DNA of 64,000 nt from Nostoc sp. NMS8 (GTDB lineage Bacteria > Cyanobacteriota > Cyanobacteriia > Cyanobacteriales > Nostocaceae), in assembly GCF_017115045.1 (NCBI RefSeq), contig NZ_JABXKK010000116.1, forward strand, positions 102,464 to 166,463, in the 5' to 3' direction. Numbering within the stretch: position 1 is the stretch's first letter; the number at the start of each line of letters is the position of its first letter. A program made the position numbers and the translations under genes. Under the pieces are notes generated by a model. It had not been told where the DNA came from. It was given only the letters and a program-made list of their open reading frames with translations, and did no database searches. Below, piece by piece: positions 34,882 through 44,651 of the stretch.

Positions 34882-35448
34882 TCATCCAAATCCTTTTCCA
34901 ATTGGTGATCTAGGAATTGGTTAATTTAGATTTTGAGACTAGAGGATAAAGCTTAAAATATTTTTGTTGTAAATGTTACAAAAAACCTTCTGCTAAAGTA
35001 ACCAGAGAGAATATTTGACTTTCCTCCCAGTTGTCAATTTATCTCATCTTATATTTATGAAGTTCAAACTGTAATCAACTTCACTCGAAACAATTAGATA
35101 CATGATAAAACATACCCAGATATTTTAGCAAAATTATATTTGCAATAATAATGACAATTATTTTAATAAACTTACTTAAGTAAATATACTATGCAGAAAA
35201 GCAAATTGTCCTCTATTAAAAGTTAGAGATTCAGAACTAAATCTCTAGCAACTAGCTACTGAAGAATGACCAACAAGAGGGCATTAGGCATTGGGCATTG
35301 GAAAGAGGCACAGGGGCGGGGTGCAGAGGGGAAAATTCTTCTCCCTCATTAAAATAATCACCAATGGCTAATAGTTAATAACTAAAGATAAAATGGTGAA
35401 GCCTCAGAGGACAACTTTTGTCCATCGCCTAAAACTTTACCTGCCACC
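34882..35448. other. Intergenic region before purC
   Basis: 567 bp. The first two thirds are AT-rich with no clear feature. 35277-35345 holds G-rich STRR-like repeats (GGGCATTAGGCATTGGGCAT). A short reading frame overlapping the start of purC in another frame is not credible. Confidence 0.45.
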
Positions 35449-36186
35449 ATGTCTGTTAATTCCAAGTTATACGAAGGCAAAGCGAAAATTCTCTATACAA
35501 CGGACGAACCGGAAGTCTTGTTGGCTGATTTTAAGGACGATGCCACGGCGTTTAACGCCCAAAAGCGTGGCAGTATCCAAGGTAAAGGAGAGATAAATTG
35601 TAGCATTTCCAGCCAGCTTTTTAAACAGTTGGAGGCTTATGGTATAAAGACTCACTTTATCGACAGCCCTGCCCCAAATCAGATGCGGGTGAGGGCAGTC
35701 AAGATTTTCCCCTTAGAAGTGGTGATCAGAAATATTGCTGCTGGCAGTCTGTGTCAGCAAACAGGATTACCAGTGGGTACAATTCTGAAACAGCCTTTGG
35801 TTGAGTTTTATTACAAAAACGATCCGTTAGGAGATCCTTTGTTGACACGCGATCGCCTGTACCTGCTAGAACTAGCGACTGCGGAACAAGTAGACGCAAT
35901 TACACATCTAGCATTGCAAATCAATGAATTTCTGAATAAATTTTGGCAGCGGTGCGGCATTACCCTAGTAGACTTCAAACTAGAGTTTGGTTTGGACTCA
36001 CAACAGCAGTTGCTCTTGGCAGATGAAATTAGCCCCGACACCTGCCGTTTGTGGGATACCGCAGAAGAAGACTCAAACCGCCGGGTAATGGACAAAGACC
36101 GCTTTCGTCGGGACTTAGGAAAAGTAGAGGATGCCTACCAGGAGGTTTTACAAAGAGTGCTAAAAGCAGTAGAGAGTAATAATTAA
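35449..36186 (+). CDS. purC: Phosphoribosylaminoimidazole-succinocarboxamide synthase
   Basis: 245-residue SAICAR synthetase, step 8 of IMP synthesis: ATP-dependent joining of aspartate to CAIR. Readable family motifs are LYEGKAKILYTTDEP at the N-terminus, KGEINCSISSQLFKQL, KIFPLEVVIRNIAAGSLCQ, and the ATP/CAIR-binding LVDFKLEFG and LADEISPDTCRLWD. The length is typical of bacterial PurC. ATG is used, with no strong Shine-Dalgarno. Followed on the same strand by the outer-membrane cluster after 128 bp. Confidence 0.95.
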   Translation: MSVNSKLYEGKAKILYTTDEPEVLLADFKDDATAFNAQKRGSIQGKGEINCSISSQLFKQLEAYGIKTHFIDSPAPNQMRVRAVKIFPLEVVIRNIAAGSLCQQTGLPVGTILKQPLVEFYYKNDPLGDPLLTRDRLYLLELATAEQVDAITHLALQINEFLNKFWQRCGITLVDFKLEFGLDSQQQLLLADEISPDTCRLWDTAEEDSNRRVMDKDRFRRDLGKVEDAYQEVLQRVLKAVESNN

Positions 36187-36314
36187 GTGAGCAAAAATAA
36201 ATTAAACTCGTGTGGATTGTCATTTGTCCTTTGTTATTCACCAATGACTAATGACCAATGAACTAATGACTATTTGTGATGGTGTGTGTGGTCGTGAAGA
36301 GGAATATAAGTAAA

Positions 36315-38831
36315 ATGCGTTTATCCCCCGTATTGCTGGCAGCAGTGGCAATTGCAGCCCCTTTGGGTGGTTCATTGAGTGCAAATGCCGAAACCGCCAA
36401 CAGTTCAAAACAGACAACAGAAGTTTTCACACTAGAAACAAATCAGCAGCCAGAAAAAGACACTGGTCAGCTTAACTCTAGTAAAAGTCTAGAATCTCTA
36501 TCTAAATCCACAGGGGTTATAGAAGGGGAGCGTCCCCAATCCCGCGTTATCGCAATTTATCCTGCCAATCCAGCAGCGATGCCTGCGGCAGGTATCGCAT
36601 ACACAACCCCAGGGGTAAAAGTGTCAGCCTCTACAACACCAAAAACGGCACAAACCTCTCAACTCAATCCCAGCCCTACTCAACAGCCGTCTCCCCCTCC
36701 AGAAATTCAACAACCAGCGCCTTCCCCAACTCCTGAGACCACTCCAGTCCCAGAAAATGTCAATCCACCCACAACGGAACCTTTATTACCCACAACTCCA
36801 GAACCATCAAGTACTCCAGACATTCCATTCCCAGGTAATCAACAAAGAACACCTGCCCCACGCCCAGGCGCTACTCCCAGTCCGCAGAATGTTAACCCAC
36901 CGACAACTCCGGGAAATACTCAACCCAACACAGCCCCAGAAGCTAATGACCCCCGCGTACTGGTGTCGGAAGTACTAGTTAGATCGCAAGCTGGGCAACT
37001 ATCACCAGAACTAGAAAGCCAAGTTTACAAAGTAATTCGTACCCAACCAGGGCAAACCACAACCCGCAGCCAACTGCAAGAAGATATTAACGCCATTTTT
37101 GGTACTGGCTTCTTCTCCAACGTCCAAGCAACGCCAGAAGATACCCCCTTGGGAGTGCGAGTCAGCTTTGTAGTGCAGCCTAACCCTGTCCTCAGCAAGG
37201 TAGAAGTGCAAGCCAATCCTGGCACTGGTGTCGCTTCTGTACTACCAGCTAATACTGTGGATGAAGTTTTTCGTGAGCAGTATGGCAAAATCCTCAACTT
37301 GCGTGACTTGCAAGAAGGCATCAAACAGTTAAACAAGCGGTATCAAGACCAAGGCTACGTGCTAGCCAACGTGATTGGAGCGCCACAAGTCTCTGAAAAC
37401 GGAGTTGTTACCTTGCAAGTAGCAGAAGGGGTAGTAGAAAATATTAGAGTCCGGTTCCGCAATAAAGATGGTCAAGAGACAGACGAGAAAGGACAACCGA
37501 TTCGGGGACGGACACAAGATTACATCATTACACGAGAAGTAGAATTGAAGCCAGGACAAGTATTCAATCGCAACACAGTACAAAAAGACCTACAGCGTGT
37601 GTATGGGTTGGGACTGTTTGAAGATGTAAATGTGTCCCTTGACCCTGGTACTGACCCCAGTAAGGTAGATGTAGTAGTAAATGTAGCTGAACGCAGCAGT
37701 GGTTCGATTGCAGCTGGGGCAGGGATTAGTTCTGCTAGCGGACTTTTTGGAACAGTAAGCTATCAACAGCAAAACCTGAACGGTAGGAACCAAAAACTAG
37801 GCGCAGAAGTACAGGTGGGAGAACGAGAACTGCTGTTTGACCTGCGGTATACTGACCCCTGGATTGCGGGAGATCCTTACCGGACTTCCTACACAACCAA
37901 TATTTTCCGCCGTAGTTCTATTTCGTTGATTTTTGATGGCAAAGATGAAGATGTTAGGACATTTGACCCAGCTAATCCCACTAATGAAGATTCTCAGGAT
38001 CGCCCCCGCATTCTCCGTATAGGTGGCGGTGTTACCTTTACCCGTCCACTATCCTCCAATCCTTACAAAACTTCCGTCTGGACTGCCTCGGCAGGTATAC
38101 AGTATCAGCGAGTTTCCGCCCGTGATGCCGATGGCAATCTCAAAAAAACAGGAGCGGTATTCAATGATAATGGAATTCCTCTCGATGAGAATGGAAACCC
38201 CACCAGCAACGGTCAACCAATCGAAATTCCACTTACCCTGTCTCCAGGAGGTCAAGACGATTTACTACTGCTGCAAGTGGGGGCACAGCGCGATCTCCGT
38301 AATAACCCCCTGCAACCCACTAGCGGTTCTTATCTCCGCTTCGGAATTGATCAGTCGGTTCCCGTCGGACTAGGCAACATTTTCCTTACCAGATTCCGGG
38401 GTAGCTACAGCCAATATTTACCCATCAAGCTGCTTAGTTTCAGCAAAGGGGCACAAACCTTAGCATTTAACCTGCAAGCAGGAACCATCCTTGGTGACTT
38501 GCCTCCATACGAAGCTTTTACCCTTGGGGGTAGCAACTCCGTTCGTGGTTATGAAGAAGGAGCATTAGGTAGTGGACGCTCTTATGTGCAAGCATCAGTT
38601 GAGTATCGGTTTCCAGTTTTTTCAGTAGTCAGCGGCGCACTATTTTTTGATCTCGGTAGTGACTTGGGAACTAGTACTAGAGCCGCTGAAGTGTTGAACA
38701 AAAATGGTAGTGGTTTCGGCTATGGTCTTGGCGTTCGCGTCCAGTCTCCACTGGGGCCAATTCGCATTGACTACGGTATCAACGATGATGGTGACAGTCG
38801 GATTAATTTCGGTATTGGCGAAAGGTTTTAA
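36315..38831 (+). CDS. Omp85/BamA-family outer-membrane assembly protein
   Basis: Outer-membrane beta-barrel protein of the Omp85 (BamA/Toc75) family, which inserts barrel proteins into the outer membrane. It has a signal peptide (VLLAAVAIAAPLGGSLSANAE), then a long proline/threonine-rich linker to about residue 205. Three POTRA domains follow (about 215-450; e.g. RSQLQEDINAIFGTGFFSNV) and then a C-terminal barrel ending in phenylalanine (INFGIGERF). The lid-type motif VRGYEEGALG near residue 740 is present. I use ATG 36315 (MRLSPVLL), which follows AGAGGA; upstream in-frame GTG/ATG starts at 36276-36294 are possible. It is followed by lpxC and lipid A genes. Confidence 0.9.
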   Translation: MRLSPVLLAAVAIAAPLGGSLSANAETANSSKQTTEVFTLETNQQPEKDTGQLNSSKSLESLSKSTGVIEGERPQSRVIAIYPANPAAMPAAGIAYTTPGVKVSASTTPKTAQTSQLNPSPTQQPSPPPEIQQPAPSPTPETTPVPENVNPPTTEPLLPTTPEPSSTPDIPFPGNQQRTPAPRPGATPSPQNVNPPTTPGNTQPNTAPEANDPRVLVSEVLVRSQAGQLSPELESQVYKVIRTQPGQTTTRSQLQEDINAIFGTGFFSNVQATPEDTPLGVRVSFVVQPNPVLSKVEVQANPGTGVASVLPANTVDEVFREQYGKILNLRDLQEGIKQLNKRYQDQGYVLANVIGAPQVSENGVVTLQVAEGVVENIRVRFRNKDGQETDEKGQPIRGRTQDYIITREVELKPGQVFNRNTVQKDLQRVYGLGLFEDVNVSLDPGTDPSKVDVVVNVAERSSGSIAAGAGISSASGLFGTVSYQQQNLNGRNQKLGAEVQVGERELLFDLRYTDPWIAGDPYRTSYTTNIFRRSSISLIFDGKDEDVRTFDPANPTNEDSQDRPRILRIGGGVTFTRPLSSNPYKTSVWTASAGIQYQRVSARDADGNLKKTGAVFNDNGIPLDENGNPTSNGQPIEIPLTLSPGGQDDLLLLQVGAQRDLRNNPLQPTSGSYLRFGIDQSVPVGLGNIFLTRFRGSYSQYLPIKLLSFSKGAQTLAFNLQAGTILGDLPPYEAFTLGGSNSVRGYEEGALGSGRSYVQASVEYRFPVFSVVSGALFFDLGSDLGTSTRAAEVLNKNGSGFGYGLGVRVQSPLGPIRIDYGINDDGDSRINFGIGERF

Positions 38832-39035
38832 TTTGTCGTTAGTCATTAGTGAATCACAAAGGACAGCTGACAAAGGACAAAGGACAATTAACTTTTTTGG
38901 ATTAGCTTGCTAATTTTTACATTTACCTCAATACTGTTCCGATAAAGGGATTAATGACATTTTTCGGGGAATATCAGGGATTTTACCAAAACAGATGATG
39001 AACAATACTAAAGGAAATATATTGACTTTTCGGCT

Positions 39036-39884
39036 ATGCAGCAGCACACTCTAGCAGCCCAAATCACCCAAATAGGGGTGGGACTGCATAGCGGTGTGAA
39101 TACCCAAGTGCGGATACTACCAGCGGAGGCGGGAAGTGGACGCTACTTTGTGCGGGTAGATTTACCGGATTTGCCAATCATTCCAGCCCAAGTTGCAGCA
39201 GTTAGCCACACCGTTCTCTCAACTCAGTTGGGTAAGGGTGAGATATCTGTTCGCACGGTAGAGCATTTGTTAGCAGCACTTTCGGGTATGGGCGTGGATA
39301 ATGCCCGAATTGAAATTGATGGCCCAGAAGTCCCACTTTTAGATGGTTCAGCAAGTGTGTGGACAGCCAACATTGCCCAAGTTGGCTTAATATCACAACC
39401 CGTTAATAACCAAGTTCCGTTGGCTATTACAGAACCCTTATGGATCTATGAAGGAGATGCTTTTGTATCTGCCCTCCCAGCACCAGAAACCCGGTTTAGT
39501 TACGGTATTGATTTTGACCTACCAGCCATTGGTAATCAATGGCATAGTTGGTCACTAACAGCTGAACAAGGAACAACTTCTGCTAGCTTTGCTGTGGAAA
39601 TTGCTCCTGCGCGTACTTTTGGGTTACTGCATCAAATTGAACACTTACAAAAAACAGGGTTAATTAAAGGTGGCAGTTTGGATAATGCACTCGTTTGTGG
39701 GCCTGAAGGCTGGCTAAATCCACCATTGAGATTTGCAAATGAGCCAGCCCGTCATAAAATTTTGGATTTAGTAGGAGATTTAAGTTTACTAGGAACTTTT
39801 CCTCGCGCTCATTTCTTGGCGTATAAAGCCAGTCATAATTTACACATTCAACTGGCTCAAAGAATTTTAGATTTGGGATTTTAG
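39036..39884 (+). CDS. lpxC: UDP-3-O-acyl-N-acetylglucosamine deacetylase
   Basis: 282-residue zinc deacetylase, the committed step of lipid A synthesis. Zinc ligands are H77 (TVEHLLAAL), H240 and D244 (ARHKILDLVGD). GVGLHSG near residue 15-20 and the second repeat's ARTFG segment are family marks. Slightly shorter than E. coli LpxC (305). ATG start. Flanked by Omp85 and fabZ in the common cyanobacterial lpxC-fabZ-lpxA-lpxB order. Confidence 0.95.
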   Translation: MQQHTLAAQITQIGVGLHSGVNTQVRILPAEAGSGRYFVRVDLPDLPIIPAQVAAVSHTVLSTQLGKGEISVRTVEHLLAALSGMGVDNARIEIDGPEVPLLDGSASVWTANIAQVGLISQPVNNQVPLAITEPLWIYEGDAFVSALPAPETRFSYGIDFDLPAIGNQWHSWSLTAEQGTTSASFAVEIAPARTFGLLHQIEHLQKTGLIKGGSLDNALVCGPEGWLNPPLRFANEPARHKILDLVGDLSLLGTFPRAHFLAYKASHNLHIQLAQRILDLGF

Positions 39885-39983
39885 ATTTTAGATTCAAACT
39901 AAAGCCTAAAATCTAGGATTAATAAGACTTTGGATATACGGCTGCCTACTCAACTTTCAGATGAAAAATCAACTACACGGCCA

Positions 39984-40508
39984 ATGTCAATCCTCACTGA
40001 AGTGAATACGATCGATACGACTACATCTACCGAACCACAGGCTATAAATGAGACTAAAATCAGTTCTGAGATTAAAACAACTTTCACATCTGAAGAAATT
40101 CAGAAATTACTACCCCACCGCTACCCATTTTTACTTGTAGACAAAATAATTGACTACGTTCCAGGTAAAAAAGCTGTTGGTGTTAAAAATGTCACTATCA
40201 ACGAACCCTATTTTCAAGGACATTTCCCTGGGCGTCCACTGATGCCAGGGGTGTTAATTGTCGAAGCAATGGCACAAGTTGGGGGCATTGTCTTAACTCA
40301 AATGTCTCCGGTAGAAGATAGACTGTTTGTCTTCGCTGGTATCGATAAAGTCCGCTTTCGTCGCCAGGTCATACCGGGAGATCAACTAGTAATGACGGTG
40401 GAACTGTTATGGGTAAAACAACGTCGTTTCGGTAAGATGCAAGGTCGTGCCGAAGTTGACGGTCAACTTGCTTGTGAAGGGGAATTAATGTTTTCTCTAG
40501 TTAACTAA
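39984..40508 (+). CDS. fabZ: 3-hydroxyacyl-ACP dehydratase FabZ
   Basis: About 174-residue hot-dog fold dehydratase of fatty-acid elongation, removing water from 3-hydroxyacyl-ACP. The catalytic His and Glu are in GHFPGRPLMPGVL and VEAMAQVGG. Family segment LLPHRYPFLLVDKI is intact. I choose ATG 39984 (MSILTEV); an in-frame TTG at 39930 would add 18 residues. Either way about 40 residues precede the domain, more than in E. coli. It is placed between lpxC and lpxA and shares 3-hydroxyacyl-ACP with them. Confidence 0.93.
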   Translation: MSILTEVNTIDTTTSTEPQAINETKISSEIKTTFTSEEIQKLLPHRYPFLLVDKIIDYVPGKKAVGVKNVTINEPYFQGHFPGRPLMPGVLIVEAMAQVGGIVLTQMSPVEDRLFVFAGIDKVRFRRQVIPGDQLVMTVELLWVKQRRFGKMQGRAEVDGQLACEGELMFSLVN

Positions 40509-40822
40509 AAGTTTGCTTTCGTGGTGTGGGCATAGCCGTGAAATGCCCCTACTGCATTCTGAAAAAGGATAACAGTCAAAAAATCCACACTAGCATCTGA
40601 TAATTTCTTGATTTTTGCCGCCCTCTCTACGAGACGCACTCACAAACACACTTAACTTGCTTTGCCCGGCACTTTCGTTCACTGAAAATACTTCACGCTC
40701 AACAATGTCAGTCGCCTCGATGGGACGGCAGTTGGTATAACTAACTCTTTTTAAGAGAGTCATACACTGCCCAGAAACCCGGCCCGGCGCTGGCTTATCA
40801 AGACAGTTCTGGAGATTCACCC
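40509..40822. other. Gap between fabZ and lpxA
   Basis: 314 bp with a CTCTACGAGACGC-type dispersed repeat (about 40622-40636) and a short ACTCTTTTTAAGAGAGT palindrome (about 40742-40758). No gene. The lpxA start (TTG) follows GGAG at about 40811. Confidence 0.4.
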
Positions 40823-41641
40823 TTGAAAACGCTAATTCATCCAACTGCTGTAATTCATCCGAAATCGGAACTCCACCATACAGTGCAAGTCGGTGCCTAT
40901 GCTGTGATTGGAGCGCATGTCAAAGTCGGCCCTGAAACAATAATCGGCGCTCATGCAGTGCTAGAGGGGCCTTGTGAAATTGGGGCGCAAAATCAGATTT
41001 TTACAGGTGCAGCCATCGGTATGGAACCCCAGGATCTCAAGTTTGTGGGAGAACCAACCTGGGTCAAAATTGGTGATAACAATTTGATTCGTGAGTACGT
41101 TACTATTAACCGCGCTACTGGTGCTGGTGAAGCAACGGTAATTGGTGATGGCAATCTACTGATGGCTTATGTCCATGTGGCTCATAACTGCGTGATTGAA
41201 GACCAAGTAGTGATTGCTAACTCTGTGGCGTTGGCTGGTCATGTTCATATAGAGTCACGCGCTAGGCTGAGTGGGGTTTTAGGTGTCCATCAATTTGTGC
41301 GTATTGGTAGACACGCAATGGTGGGAGGTATGGCACGTATTGATCGGGACGTGGCCCCATATATGCTGGTGGAAGGAAATCCAGCGCGGGTACGAACCCT
41401 TAACCTTGTCGGACTCAAACGGTCTGGTATGGATTCAGCAGATTTACTGACGCTGAAAAAAGCCTTCCGCATTCTCTACCGTTCTGATTTGTCTTTTAAG
41501 GATGCCTTGGAAAAGTTGGAATTTTTAGGGGATAGCGAAGAGTTGCAGCATCTACGCCGTTTTCTGCTACTTTCTCAGATGCCAGGAAGGCGTGGCTTAA
41601 TTCCTGGTAAAGGGAAAAAAGGCGTGAGTGATGAATCGTGA
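40823..41641 (+). CDS. lpxA: Acyl-ACP--UDP-N-acetylglucosamine O-acyltransferase
   Basis: 272-residue left-handed beta-helix acyltransferase, first step of lipid A synthesis, moving a 3-hydroxyacyl group from ACP to UDP-GlcNAc. Imperfect hexapeptide repeats (V/I-G-x-x-x-x) fill residues 1-190. The catalytic histidine is in YVHVAHNCVIED. The helical C-terminus contains FRILYRSDLSFKDALEKL. TTG start; the N-terminal MKTLIHPTAVIHPKSELH matches other LpxA starts. Followed by lpxB after a repeat-filled gap. Confidence 0.95.
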   Translation: MKTLIHPTAVIHPKSELHHTVQVGAYAVIGAHVKVGPETIIGAHAVLEGPCEIGAQNQIFTGAAIGMEPQDLKFVGEPTWVKIGDNNLIREYVTINRATGAGEATVIGDGNLLMAYVHVAHNCVIEDQVVIANSVALAGHVHIESRARLSGVLGVHQFVRIGRHAMVGGMARIDRDVAPYMLVEGNPARVRTLNLVGLKRSGMDSADLLTLKKAFRILYRSDLSFKDALEKLEFLGDSEELQHLRRFLLLSQMPGRRGLIPGKGKKGVSDES

Positions 41642-41773
41642 GTTAGGGGTTAGAAGTTAGGAGTTATGAGTTATGAGTTGATAAATTAAATTTTTTAACT
41701 CTTCACTCTCATTCCTAACTTTTAACTGCTAACTCCTCACTTTTAATTCCTAACTTCTAACTTTAATTATCAA
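41642..41773. repeat. AGTTAGG-type heptamer repeats between lpxA and lpxB
   Basis: GTTAGGGGTTAGAAGTTAGG and related GAGTTAT heptamers are followed by a complementary arm of CTAACTTTTAACTGCTAACT-like units. The gap forms an imperfect hairpin with no gene. Same family as the repeats at 33341-33395 and 59246-59290. Confidence 0.6.
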
Positions 41774-42964
41774 ATGCGGATATTTATCAGCACTGGCGAA
41801 GTATCTGGCGATTTACAAGGATCGCTGCTAATTTCAGCGCTGAAGCGTCAAGCTGGGGCGATTGGGTTGGAATTAGAGATTGTGGCGCTGGGAGGCGAGA
41901 AAATGGTAGAGGCTGGAGCAGTTCTGCTAGGTAATACTAGCAGTATTGGCTCAATGGGTATTCTAGAAGGGCTACCTTATCTTTTACCGACTCTCCAGGT
42001 GCAACGTCAAGCGATCGCTTCCTTAAAGCAAAATCCACCTGATTTAGTGATACTAATCGACTACATGAGTCCGAATCTGGGAATTGGGACTTACATGAAA
42101 CGACATTTACCAGATGTACCTGTGGTGTATTACATCGCTCCCCAAGAGTGGGCTTGGTCGATCAATGTGCGTAATACTAACCGAATTGTTGGTTTTACAG
42201 ATAAGCTGTTGGCAATTTTTCCACAAGAAGCCCGTTACTTTCGTGAGAAAGGGGCAGAAGTTAGTTGGGTAGGGCATCCTTTGCTTGACCGGATGCAGGA
42301 TGCTCCTAGTCGGGAAGCAGCCCGTGCAACCCTGGGGATTGCGCCAGAAGAGATTGCGATCGCACTTCTCCCCGCCTCTCGTCACCAAGAACTAAAATAT
42401 CTTTTACCAATTATTTTTGAAGCTGCTCAAACTATTCAAGCTAAATTACCTAAAGTTCGTTTCTGGATTCCCCTGTCGCTGGAAGTCTATAGACAGCCAA
42501 TTGAAAAGGCTATTAAGCGTTACGGTTTACGGGCTACAGTTCTATTAGCTCAACAAAAGGAAGTTTTTGCTGCGGCTGATTTAGCCATTAGCAAATCTGG
42601 TACTGTCAACCTGGAACTTGCTTTGTTAAACGTGCCGCAAGTTGTAGTTTACCGCCTCAGTTCCCTAACTGCTTGGATAGCTCGTAAAATCCTCCAAGGT
42701 TCTATAAGCTTTGCATCGCCACCTAATTTAGTAGTGATGAAGCCCATTGTGCCAGAATTTTTACAAGAGGAAGCTACGGCAGAAAATATTATCCAAGCAG
42801 CAATGGAATTACTACTCAATCCCAGTCGTAGAGAGCAAACTTTGCTAGATTATGAAGAAATGCGGCGATGTTTAGGGGAAGTTGGGGTGTGCGATCGCGC
42901 TGCTCTAGAAATTTTGCAAATGTTGCCAAGGACTGGGGACTGGGGACTGGGGACTGGGGACTAG
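41774..42964 (+). CDS. lpxB: Lipid-A-disaccharide synthase
   Basis: 396-residue GT19 glycosyltransferase that joins UDP-2,3-diacylglucosamine and lipid X to the lipid A disaccharide. It begins MRIFISTGEVSGDLQGSLLI. Other family segments are VLIDYMSPNLGIG, YYIAPQEWAWS, VSWVGHPLLDRM, LLPASRHQEL and SGTVNLELALLNVPQVVVYR. The last dozen residues (RTGDWGLGTGD) are encoded by GGGGACT heptamers running over the natural end, so the tail is not ancestral. Cyanobacteria lack typical lipid A yet keep these genes. Confidence 0.95.
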   Translation: MRIFISTGEVSGDLQGSLLISALKRQAGAIGLELEIVALGGEKMVEAGAVLLGNTSSIGSMGILEGLPYLLPTLQVQRQAIASLKQNPPDLVILIDYMSPNLGIGTYMKRHLPDVPVVYYIAPQEWAWSINVRNTNRIVGFTDKLLAIFPQEARYFREKGAEVSWVGHPLLDRMQDAPSREAARATLGIAPEEIAIALLPASRHQELKYLLPIIFEAAQTIQAKLPKVRFWIPLSLEVYRQPIEKAIKRYGLRATVLLAQQKEVFAAADLAISKSGTVNLELALLNVPQVVVYRLSSLTAWIARKILQGSISFASPPNLVVMKPIVPEFLQEEATAENIIQAAMELLLNPSRREQTLLDYEEMRRCLGEVGVCDRAALEILQMLPRTGDWGLGTGD

Positions 42965-43011
42965 GAAAATTTTCTATATTTAATACGTCATACCCAATCC
43001 CCAATCCCCAA
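42931..43011. repeat. GGGGACT heptamer array with complementary arm
   Basis: About 4.5 head-to-tail GGGGACT units (42931-42962) end in AGG. A 30-bp AT-rich spacer leads to a complementary arm of CCCAATCCCCAATCCCC. The lpxB stop codon (TAG, 42962-42964) lies at the end of the heptamers. The same layout recurs inside gcvP at 58527-58602. Confidence 0.65.
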
Positions 43012-43020
43012 AGAGGTGTC

Positions 43021-44289
43021 ATGGCTTATGAGATGAAAAAACAAAGAGCGATCGCAGTTGATTTGTTCGCTGGCGCGGGTGGTATGACTCTTGGCTTTGA
43101 ACAAGCTGGTTTTGATGTGCTAGCCTCTGTGGAAATTGACCCGATCCACTGTGCAACACATGAATTTAACTTTCCTTATTGCTCAGTGTTATGTAAAAGT
43201 GTTGTGGATATAACCGGGGAAGAAATTAGGAATCGCTCTAAGATTGGCGATCGCGAGATTGATGTGGTAATTTGTGGCTCACCATGTCAAGGATTTTCTC
43301 TAATTGGTAAACGGGCTGTTGATGACCCACGAAATTCTTTGGTATTTCACTTTCATCGGCTGGTTTTTGAGCTAAAACCGAAATTCTTTGTGATGGAAAA
43401 TGTTCGGGGTATCACAGTTGGCGAACATAAACAAATCCTCCAAACTTTAATTAGCGAGTTTAGAATTCACGGCTATAAAGTAGAAGAAAATTACCAAATT
43501 CTCAATGCTGCAAATTACGAAGTACCACAATCTCGTGAGAGATTATTTCTGATAGGTGCAAGGGAAGATGTAGAGTTACCAAGATACCCTCAGCCGATTA
43601 CTAAACAAGCACTGCTAAATAATTTAAATTCTAAAAAAATATCTGATATTCCATCGAGTCCTACAGTATGGGATGCAATTAGAGATTTACCTGAAATAGA
43701 AAAATATCCTGAATTATTAACAAGAGATTGGGTTGTAGCAGAATACGAAAAACCTAGTAAATATGCTCTTGTACTTCGTGGTCTTAAGTGCCTAGATGAT
43801 GATTATTCTTATAAACGTGAATATGACTTGCGAATACTTTCTTCAAGTTTAAGAACAAAACATTCTGCGGAAACTATTAAACGTTTTCAGGATACTCAAC
43901 AAGGCGAGAGAGAAAAAATTAGTCGTTTTCATAAGCTACATCCTGCTGGTGTCTGCAATACTTTAAGGGCCGGAACAGACAGGTATAGGGGTTCTTTCAC
44001 ATCTCCAAGACCGATTCATCCATCTACGCCCCGGTGTGTCACCGTCAGGGAAGCAGCAAGATTGCATTCTTACCCAGATTGGTTTAGATTTCATGTAACG
44101 AAATGGCACGGATTTCGGCAAGTTGGTAACTCTGTACCACCGCTACTAGCAAAGGCTGTGGCGTCAGAAATTATTCGCAGTTTGAATATTTCGCCTTTTA
44201 AGCCCAGTTTGCGATACAAGTTGGGAGAGGAAAAGCTATTACAATTTAATATGTCGCAAGCGGCACAATATTATCAGTGTGACTGTTAA
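43021..44289 (+). CDS. DNA (cytosine-5)-methyltransferase, orphan
   Basis: About 422-residue C5-cytosine methyltransferase. Motif I DLFAGAGGMTLGFEQAGF, motif IV catalytic PCQ in CGSPCQGFSL, motif VI ENV in FVMENVRGI, motif VIII QSRERLFLIG, IX TVREAARLHSYPDWF and X QVGNSVPP are all present. I use ATG 43021; the frame continues upstream only through repeat-coded residues. No restriction nuclease gene is adjacent, so it appears to be a solitary enzyme. The recognition sequence cannot be read; CGATCG, the core of the abundant HIP1 octamer, is a candidate target only. Confidence 0.92.
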   Translation: MAYEMKKQRAIAVDLFAGAGGMTLGFEQAGFDVLASVEIDPIHCATHEFNFPYCSVLCKSVVDITGEEIRNRSKIGDREIDVVICGSPCQGFSLIGKRAVDDPRNSLVFHFHRLVFELKPKFFVMENVRGITVGEHKQILQTLISEFRIHGYKVEENYQILNAANYEVPQSRERLFLIGAREDVELPRYPQPITKQALLNNLNSKKISDIPSSPTVWDAIRDLPEIEKYPELLTRDWVVAEYEKPSKYALVLRGLKCLDDDYSYKREYDLRILSSSLRTKHSAETIKRFQDTQQGEREKISRFHKLHPAGVCNTLRAGTDRYRGSFTSPRPIHPSTPRCVTVREAARLHSYPDWFRFHVTKWHGFRQVGNSVPPLLAKAVASEIIRSLNISPFKPSLRYKLGEEKLLQFNMSQAAQYYQCDC

Positions 44290-44651
44290 GTTAAGCAGAT
44301 GTAGTGTAGCAGACACCAGATGTATAGTTTAAATAATTAATTATACACTCTCATTCTTTTCAAAACTCGTAAAATTAATTTACTTAATATGCTCTATTTT
44401 TGAGCAGATAAAGTTAAATTCAATCAAAAAAATTAGGTAGATAAAATTTTTATGGCTGGGATTTTTCAAAAATATCAATAATCTCAGTCACATCTGCGGA
44501 ATGTGGGTTCTATCTCAGGATTCCCTATTTACAGGTAAAAGCAACATTTTGAAAATCTTTCCAGCCTATATTTAAAATTTACATATATTTATTAAAATTA
44601 TTACAAAAGCCCGGATTTTAGGCTTTCTCTCCGCACAAGATAAATTAAACA
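44290..44651. other. AT-rich intergenic region
   Basis: 362 bp, no gene. 44512-44535 contains CTCAGGATTCCCT, which recurs at about 45212-45226 on the other side of the next gene. CCCGGATTTTAGGCTTTCTC near 44610 follows the 3' end of that gene. Confidence 0.4.

Noticed and set aside
35393..35596. 67-codon frame overlapping the purC start
   Set aside because: Out-of-frame shadow of purC.
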